A stretch of DNA of 64,000 nt from an uncultured Chloroflexota bacterium. GTDB lineage: Bacteria; Chloroflexota; UBA4733. The first letter of the stretch is position 1. Each line of letters begins with the position of its first letter. This document shows positions 60,182 to 64,000 of this stretch, in pieces. The notes under the pieces were generated by a model, which searched no databases, was not told where the DNA came from, and worked only from the letters and a program-made list of their open reading frames with translations. Made by a program: the position numbers and the translations under genes. The stretch is taken from contig CALBSQ010000053.1 of assembly GCA_937967325.1 (NCBI GenBank), forward strand, positions 1-64,000, in the 5' to 3' direction.

Positions 60182-60511
60182 TCGGGTCGCCACCTCGCCA
60201 CGAACGGGGCTGTGTTAGGAAACCATAGAGGGTCGCGTGGCATCGCGTCTCCCGTATATGCCGGTAAATCTAGTCATGCACTATAGAGGCTGATGCAGGC
60301 GCTGTCGATGAGGATAGCCGAACTAGCGGTCCACTGGACGGCCGATGCGAAGCCTGTCCGCGGTCGAGAATTATGTCTGGTAGCCGATCTTACCGCTGCA
60401 CACAAGCGGCGAAGGAGGCGGCCGGCCACTCCCGTGGCGGACGCGGTATGCTTGCCCGGGCGCCGGCGACTCGCCCGACGCGGCCGGCAATTTTCGGAGA
60501 GGACAGCACAG
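60182..60511. other. 330-base divergent intergenic region
   Basis: The gap between divergent parA and SDR genes should hold both promoters. AT-richer patches (ACTATAGAGG near 60281 and GTATATGCCGG near 60255) are possible -10 regions, but no convincing pair was found. No RNA gene or coding region was seen. Confidence 0.4.
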
Positions 60512-61270
60512 ATGCCTTCCAACGGCAATCAGGGGATCGTAGCGCTCGTCACCGGTGGCGGGACGGGCGTCGGTCGCGCTGTGTGTCTGCAACTCGCGGA
60601 GCGCGGCGGGCGCGTGGCCATCAACTACTCTCGCTCCGAATCCGAGGCATCCCAGACGGCGGCGGACGTTCGGGCGGCGGGCGGCGAGGCCGTCGCGCTG
60701 CGTGCCGACGTGGCGAGCGCCGCCGCTGCCGATAGCCTGGTCGCGGCCGCGGTGGAGCGGTTCGGGCGGCTGGACCTGCTGGTCAACAATGCCGGCACGA
60801 CCCAGTTCATCGACTATGCCAACCTCGACGCGCTCGACGACGCCGTGTGGGACCGCATCTACGCGGTCAACGTCAAAGGGGCCTTCTACTGCGCCCGCGC
60901 CGCCGCCAGGGCCATGCGCGGCAATGGCGGTGGGAGCATCGTCAACGTCGCCTCCGTGTCGGGCTTGACGGGCAGCGGGAGCAGCATCCCCTATGCCGCT
61001 TCCAAAGCGGCGATGATCGGCCTGACCAAGGCATTGGCGATTGCGCTCGCGCCCGACATCCGCGTCAACGCCGTTGCGCCCGGCTACATCCACACTCGCT
61101 GGCACGCCGGGCACCCCGACGAGTGGTACGAGCAGCGCCGGCGCGGGACGCGGCTACAGCGATTAGGGACCGCCGAAGATATGGCGGCCGCGGTCCTCTC
61201 TTTGGGGCTCGACCTTCACCACGCCACCGGCCAGACGCTCGTCGTGGACGGCGGCCAGTTGCTGCACTGA
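60512..61270 (+). CDS. SDR-family oxidoreductase
   Basis: This 252-residue short-chain dehydrogenase/reductase has the cofactor motif VTGGGTGVGRA near residue 13, LLVNNAGTTQF near residue 88 and the catalytic Ser and Tyr-x-x-x-Lys in VSGLTGSGSSIPYAASKAA near residues 140-160. The C-terminus with VDGGQLLH is complete. It resembles FabG-type 3-oxoacyl reductases, but the substrate is not fixed. GGAGAGGA ahead of the ATG sets the start. Confidence 0.85.
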   Translation: MPSNGNQGIVALVTGGGTGVGRAVCLQLAERGGRVAINYSRSESEASQTAADVRAAGGEAVALRADVASAAAADSLVAAAVERFGRLDLLVNNAGTTQFIDYANLDALDDAVWDRIYAVNVKGAFYCARAAARAMRGNGGGSIVNVASVSGLTGSGSSIPYAASKAAMIGLTKALAIALAPDIRVNAVAPGYIHTRWHAGHPDEWYEQRRRGTRLQRLGTAEDMAAAVLSLGLDLHHATGQTLVVDGGQLLH

Positions 61271-61433
61271 GCTTGCAGTGTGAGCTGACACCAAAGTCTC
61301 CCCAACGCACTTGGTCCGTGCATAACGTTCTATCGGCATGTATCCGGCGCCGGTGTAGCCAGGCCATTCCTCGGCTCATTGTCCGGCCCGATCACCGAAA
61401 CGTGCCTCTTGAGCAACACGGAGGGCGAATCCC

Positions 61434-62924
61434 ATGTCTCCTTTCTCCGACACTGACACCACCCGTTGCCTCTGCGCCGCCGCGCACCTCGACGTTCTCT
61501 TCCGCAACCGAGCAATCAGACAGCTTGTAGAGGAGCACCACCGTGCGGCCGGACCATCGCCCGGTGTGGATGAACAGATGGTCGTCCAGCATTGCCTTGC
61601 CGCCCGCCGCCGCAAGACGCTGCGGAATGTCCTCATCACGCTGCTGCTCCTGCTGTTGGCGCCGCGATCCGTCAGCCTCACCGCCCAAGGTCCAGCCGGG
61701 GCCAGCTCGCTCTTCCAACAGCTCAGCGGTCACGACGCCATGCTCCACATGCCACTGTTTCCGCAAACATGGCTGGTACTGACGTGGATCGTCGTCTTGG
61801 TCGAGCTATGGATCTCCTATTACGGGATTGTGGCCAGGGGCCTCTTGCGACGGAACTTCCAACCGCAATCCGCGCCTACGCCACTATTTCCGCATCGGAT
61901 CGACGCAGCGCCGACGACCACGGACGCGAATGTCGTCATCTACCGTGGTTACTCCCCCTTTGTCGGCGCCGGATTGGCCCTCGGCGGCTGGTCATTCCCC
62001 GTCGACGTTACCAAAGCGAAGGAAGGCCAGGAGCAACAGCCAAGGCCGCTCCCGTTTGATCTCAAGGAAATCTACGACCACATCGACGCCTCACTTCTGA
62101 CGAGCGGTGATCCCGGGCTCGACACGGAGAGCAAGCTTTATGTCAATGGCGAAGGGATCCGTGATGACGAGCGGTTCGTCCCGGTCAAGCTATCCCGTCC
62201 ATGTCAGAAGGTAAGCTCGGCGCTCATCAATCAGTATCGAGAGTGTCGGACCGAACGAATTCGCTACTACCATTGCTTCAGAGTGACCTCGTGGCAAGGC
62301 GATCTGATCATATCGACCTTTCTCGGCTTCGCCAGGGTCGGCAAGAGCCTGTACACCGAGGTGAGCCACTTTGTCCTGCCGCCGATCCACGGCAAATACC
62401 ACCGTGTGGACCGTCTGCAGCCCTGGCCGACGTGGCTGAATCTGTCGCGATTGCTTGGGCTTTCCATCATTACGACGGTTGCCCTCGCCTACTTGGCCCC
62501 GATCTTCGCGGCGTATCGGCTCGGACGACCGGTGAGCCTATGGCTTGCCGAGAGGACGACACGTCGGGAAATCAAGGATAACCCGCTGTTTGACTATGGC
62601 ACAGACACCAGCATACGGAGCATGGTAAGCGATACCAACTACCACCAATACCTACAAGTGCTCGACAAAGAGATGTATATAAAGGTCGTGCAATGGCAGA
62701 TCCTGGATAGCGTCGTCGCGTTCCTTGACAGCAAGAATGTTGACACCTCCGAGATCCGACAGCGACAGTCGATGATATTGAATCAGGGCCTCATCATGTC
62801 TGGCGGTACGATCAAGGCCGAAAGTCTGGCGATTGGTAAACAAGCAACTGCCGTGAGAGATGGCGCCGCCAGGATAGCCGGTCAGGTAGCCGCTGCCGCC
62901 CAAACGGGGGCGAACGCGGCATAG
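61434..62924 (+). CDS. Membrane protein with C-terminal glycine motif
   Basis: This 496-residue protein has an N-terminal soluble part, hydrophobic segments near residues 64-80, 113-137 and 340-362, and a large domain between them that reads YRGYSPFVGAGLALGGWSFP and later LYVNGEGIRDD. Its C-terminus carries SGGTIKAESLAIGKQA, which is shared with the next gene. GGAGGG ahead of the ATG supports the start. No known enzyme motif was found. GC content is a little lower than its surroundings. The two genes may form a two-part membrane system, possibly in defence or stress. Confidence 0.65.
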   Translation: MSPFSDTDTTRCLCAAAHLDVLFRNRAIRQLVEEHHRAAGPSPGVDEQMVVQHCLAARRRKTLRNVLITLLLLLLAPRSVSLTAQGPAGASSLFQQLSGHDAMLHMPLFPQTWLVLTWIVVLVELWISYYGIVARGLLRRNFQPQSAPTPLFPHRIDAAPTTTDANVVIYRGYSPFVGAGLALGGWSFPVDVTKAKEGQEQQPRPLPFDLKEIYDHIDASLLTSGDPGLDTESKLYVNGEGIRDDERFVPVKLSRPCQKVSSALINQYRECRTERIRYYHCFRVTSWQGDLIISTFLGFARVGKSLYTEVSHFVLPPIHGKYHRVDRLQPWPTWLNLSRLLGLSIITTVALAYLAPIFAAYRLGRPVSLWLAERTTRREIKDNPLFDYGTDTSIRSMVSDTNYHQYLQVLDKEMYIKVVQWQILDSVVAFLDSKNVDTSEIRQRQSMILNQGLIMSGGTIKAESLAIGKQATAVRDGAARIAGQVAAAAQTGANAA

Positions 62925-63006
62925 CAGCACGATTCGGCAATAGGACGGTAATTGATGGGCGTCACTCGCCCATGGCATTGGAATTGGGCTGCACAAAGGA
63001 GGAATC

Positions 63007-63366
63007 ATGGCAAGCTATCGCCGTAATGAAGGCATCGTACAACGCGGGGGCAAGATCTCGGCCCACAACCTGGCGGTGGGGAGAGGGGCGAGTATTCATG
63101 ACGACAAGCCTGCGGGTGACATCGATCTGCGCCGCCTAGCCACCGAGCTCGCGGTGCTTCGCGGGCAGTTGAAGGCTCAAGCGACGGAGCCGGAACACGA
63201 CGTTGCCGTTGGAGCAGTAGCTGCCGCTGAGCGTGCGGCGAAACAAGGTAACGCCTCGAGCGCGCTCGGGCACCTGAAAGAAGCAGGGAGCTGGGCACTC
63301 GGCGTCGCCACAAAGGTAGGCGTGCCCGTGGCCGTCGCCGCGCTGAAGCAGGCGCTGGGTGTGTGA
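63007..63366 (+). CDS. Small protein with N-terminal glycine motif and helical tail
   Basis: This 119-residue protein starts MASYRRNEGIVQRGGKISAH and continues NLAVGRGASIHDD, aligning with the C-terminus of the upstream membrane protein (GG-x-I-x-A, then LA-[IV]-G). The rest is helical (DLRRLATELAVLRGQL, AVAAAERAAKQGNASSALGH) and ends with a hydrophobic, Ala-rich stretch. AAAGGAGG six bases ahead of the ATG is a near-ideal ribosome site. It lies 82 bases downstream on the same strand, and the shared motif suggests the two products interact or polymerise. Confidence 0.65.
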   Translation: MASYRRNEGIVQRGGKISAHNLAVGRGASIHDDKPAGDIDLRRLATELAVLRGQLKAQATEPEHDVAVGAVAAAERAAKQGNASSALGHLKEAGSWALGVATKVGVPVAVAALKQALGV

Positions 63367-63454
63367 CCGGGCAGGGAAGACATGTCGACTCCACCCCTAG
63401 ACAAGTTGCCGTTGGCCGACCATGCCCTGCGTGTCGGACACCTTAATCGTCTGT

Positions 63455-63916
63455 CTACCCTATCGCGGGCCCGCCAGTTGCTAGCAGCTCCTCGACCAAG
63501 AGCTTCAGCTTCTGAAGCCCCTCTTCCGACTGGCGGTACATCAGGCCTTCCAGCGCGCTGGGGTCGGCGGCGCTGCCGATGAAATCCGCGGGCTGGAACT
63601 CCAGCTCGCGCCGGAAGTTGGTTGTCTCTCCCTCCGCGGCGAACGCGTAGGTGATCTGGATGCGGCCGCCCTCGACCTGCAGCACCACGCGCGACGGGCG
63701 TACGTGCTCGTCAACCGTCCAATCGCCCTCGTACTCGCGCCCGCCGATCTGGGCACGCTCGTGGATGACGTCGCCCAGTGCGATCGGACGGTCGGTGACG
63801 CCACCGACGGCGAGCGTGGCCGGGTGCCACTGTGGCCAGTAGCGGGTGGTGGTCACGATGTTGAACACGCGATCGATAGGACCGACGATGCCTACTTGGT
63901 TGACGACTTTTGACAT
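63455..63916 (-). CDS. SRPBCC-family (START-like) protein
   Basis: This 153-residue protein has the polyketide-cyclase/dehydrase-like lipid-binding fold: VGPIDRVFNIVTTTRYWPQW near the start, GDVIHERAQIGGREYEGDW, then ITYAFAAEGETTNFRRELEF and a C-terminal helix. Such proteins bind small hydrophobic molecules in a cavity. An ATG is preferred, with AAGGTG six bases ahead; a GTG three codons upstream is also possible. The ligand is unknown. Confidence 0.8.
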   Translation of the reverse strand: MSKVVNQVGIVGPIDRVFNIVTTTRYWPQWHPATLAVGGVTDRPIALGDVIHERAQIGGREYEGDWTVDEHVRPSRVVLQVEGGRIQITYAFAAEGETTNFRRELEFQPADFIGSAADPSALEGLMYRQSEEGLQKLKLLVEELLATGGPAIG

Positions 63917-64000
63917 GGGACTCACCTTCCTAGGCGCTCACGCGCCGCGTCTGCCGGACCTCGCCTCGAATGCAGCATACGGCAAGCGAACCCGCGTGCC

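Noticed and set aside
1..64000. tRNA, rRNA and CRISPR features
   Set aside because: A visual search for tRNA T-loop-like sequences, rRNA stretches and regularly spaced direct repeats found nothing convincing.

Overview
The window is GC-rich (roughly two thirds G+C by eye), densely coded bacterial chromosome. The gene content suggests a Chloroflexota bacterium, Thermomicrobia-like. The evidence is a set of Tat/lipobox solute-binding proteins, each with a long Ser/Ala/Thr linker after the lipid cysteine, two Uma2-type nucleases, a DUF899 protein, zinc-ribbon/Pro-Thr linker proteins and frequent GTG/TTG starts. This placement is an inference from gene style; there is no rRNA, tRNA or CRISPR array in the window to test it.

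Layout. 0-12 kb: substrate-binding protein, Gfo/Idh/MocA oxidoreductase, a cut-off ceramidase-like gene and a lower-GC GNAT gene; then small-molecule enzymes (isochorismatase family, DUF899, methyltransferase), a second binding protein and a glutamate-1-semialdehyde-aminomutase-like enzyme. 11-18 kb: a degraded stretch with a shortened creatininase-like gene, a DinB protein, an Xre/RES toxin-antitoxin pair, a frameshifted kinase-phosphatase fusion, a Uma2 gene, a broken binding protein and truncated methyltransferase and beta-lactamase genes. 17.5-31 kb: phosphotransferase, binding protein, adenosine deaminase, a VapBC-like pair, an ABC-2 exporter whose ATPase gene has lost its middle, a sigma factor with zinc fingers, HIT, nucleotidyltransferase, AAC(3) and methyltransferase genes, and more truncated genes. 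31-38 kb: a promoter-binding protein-ceramidase unit, a Uma2 gene with a ribbon-helix-helix-like neighbour, and a beta-propeller protein. 38-45 kb: a short ORF followed by two ABC exporter half-transporters (one carrying an in-frame palindromic element), a dynamin-like GTPase and two zinc-ribbon proteins. 45-56 kb: binding protein, carotenoid-type FAD oxidoreductase, a molybdenum hydroxylase large subunit with a MoaD-like protein and an FAD reductase, a type I restriction R-subunit fragment and two overlapping Gfo/Idh/MocA genes. 57-60.2 kb: tyrosine recombinase, ParB and ParA in one direction, with palindromic sites inside parB and in front of the recombinase gene. 60.5-64 kb: SDR enzyme, a membrane protein and a small protein sharing a glycine motif, and an SRPBCC protein.

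Three themes connect the region. First, five intact and one broken sugar-type binding proteins occur with no MalF/MalG-type permease, several beside Gfo/Idh/MocA or ceramidase-like genes, which suggests modular uptake and breakdown of sugar or amide compounds using permeases encoded elsewhere. Second, more than a dozen genes are truncated, fused or frameshifted at sharp joins, some with short direct repeats at the join; this is either real deletion decay or assembly error. Third, the recombinase-ParB-ParA block looks like a replicon-maintenance module, with candidate centromere-like and recombination-like sites.
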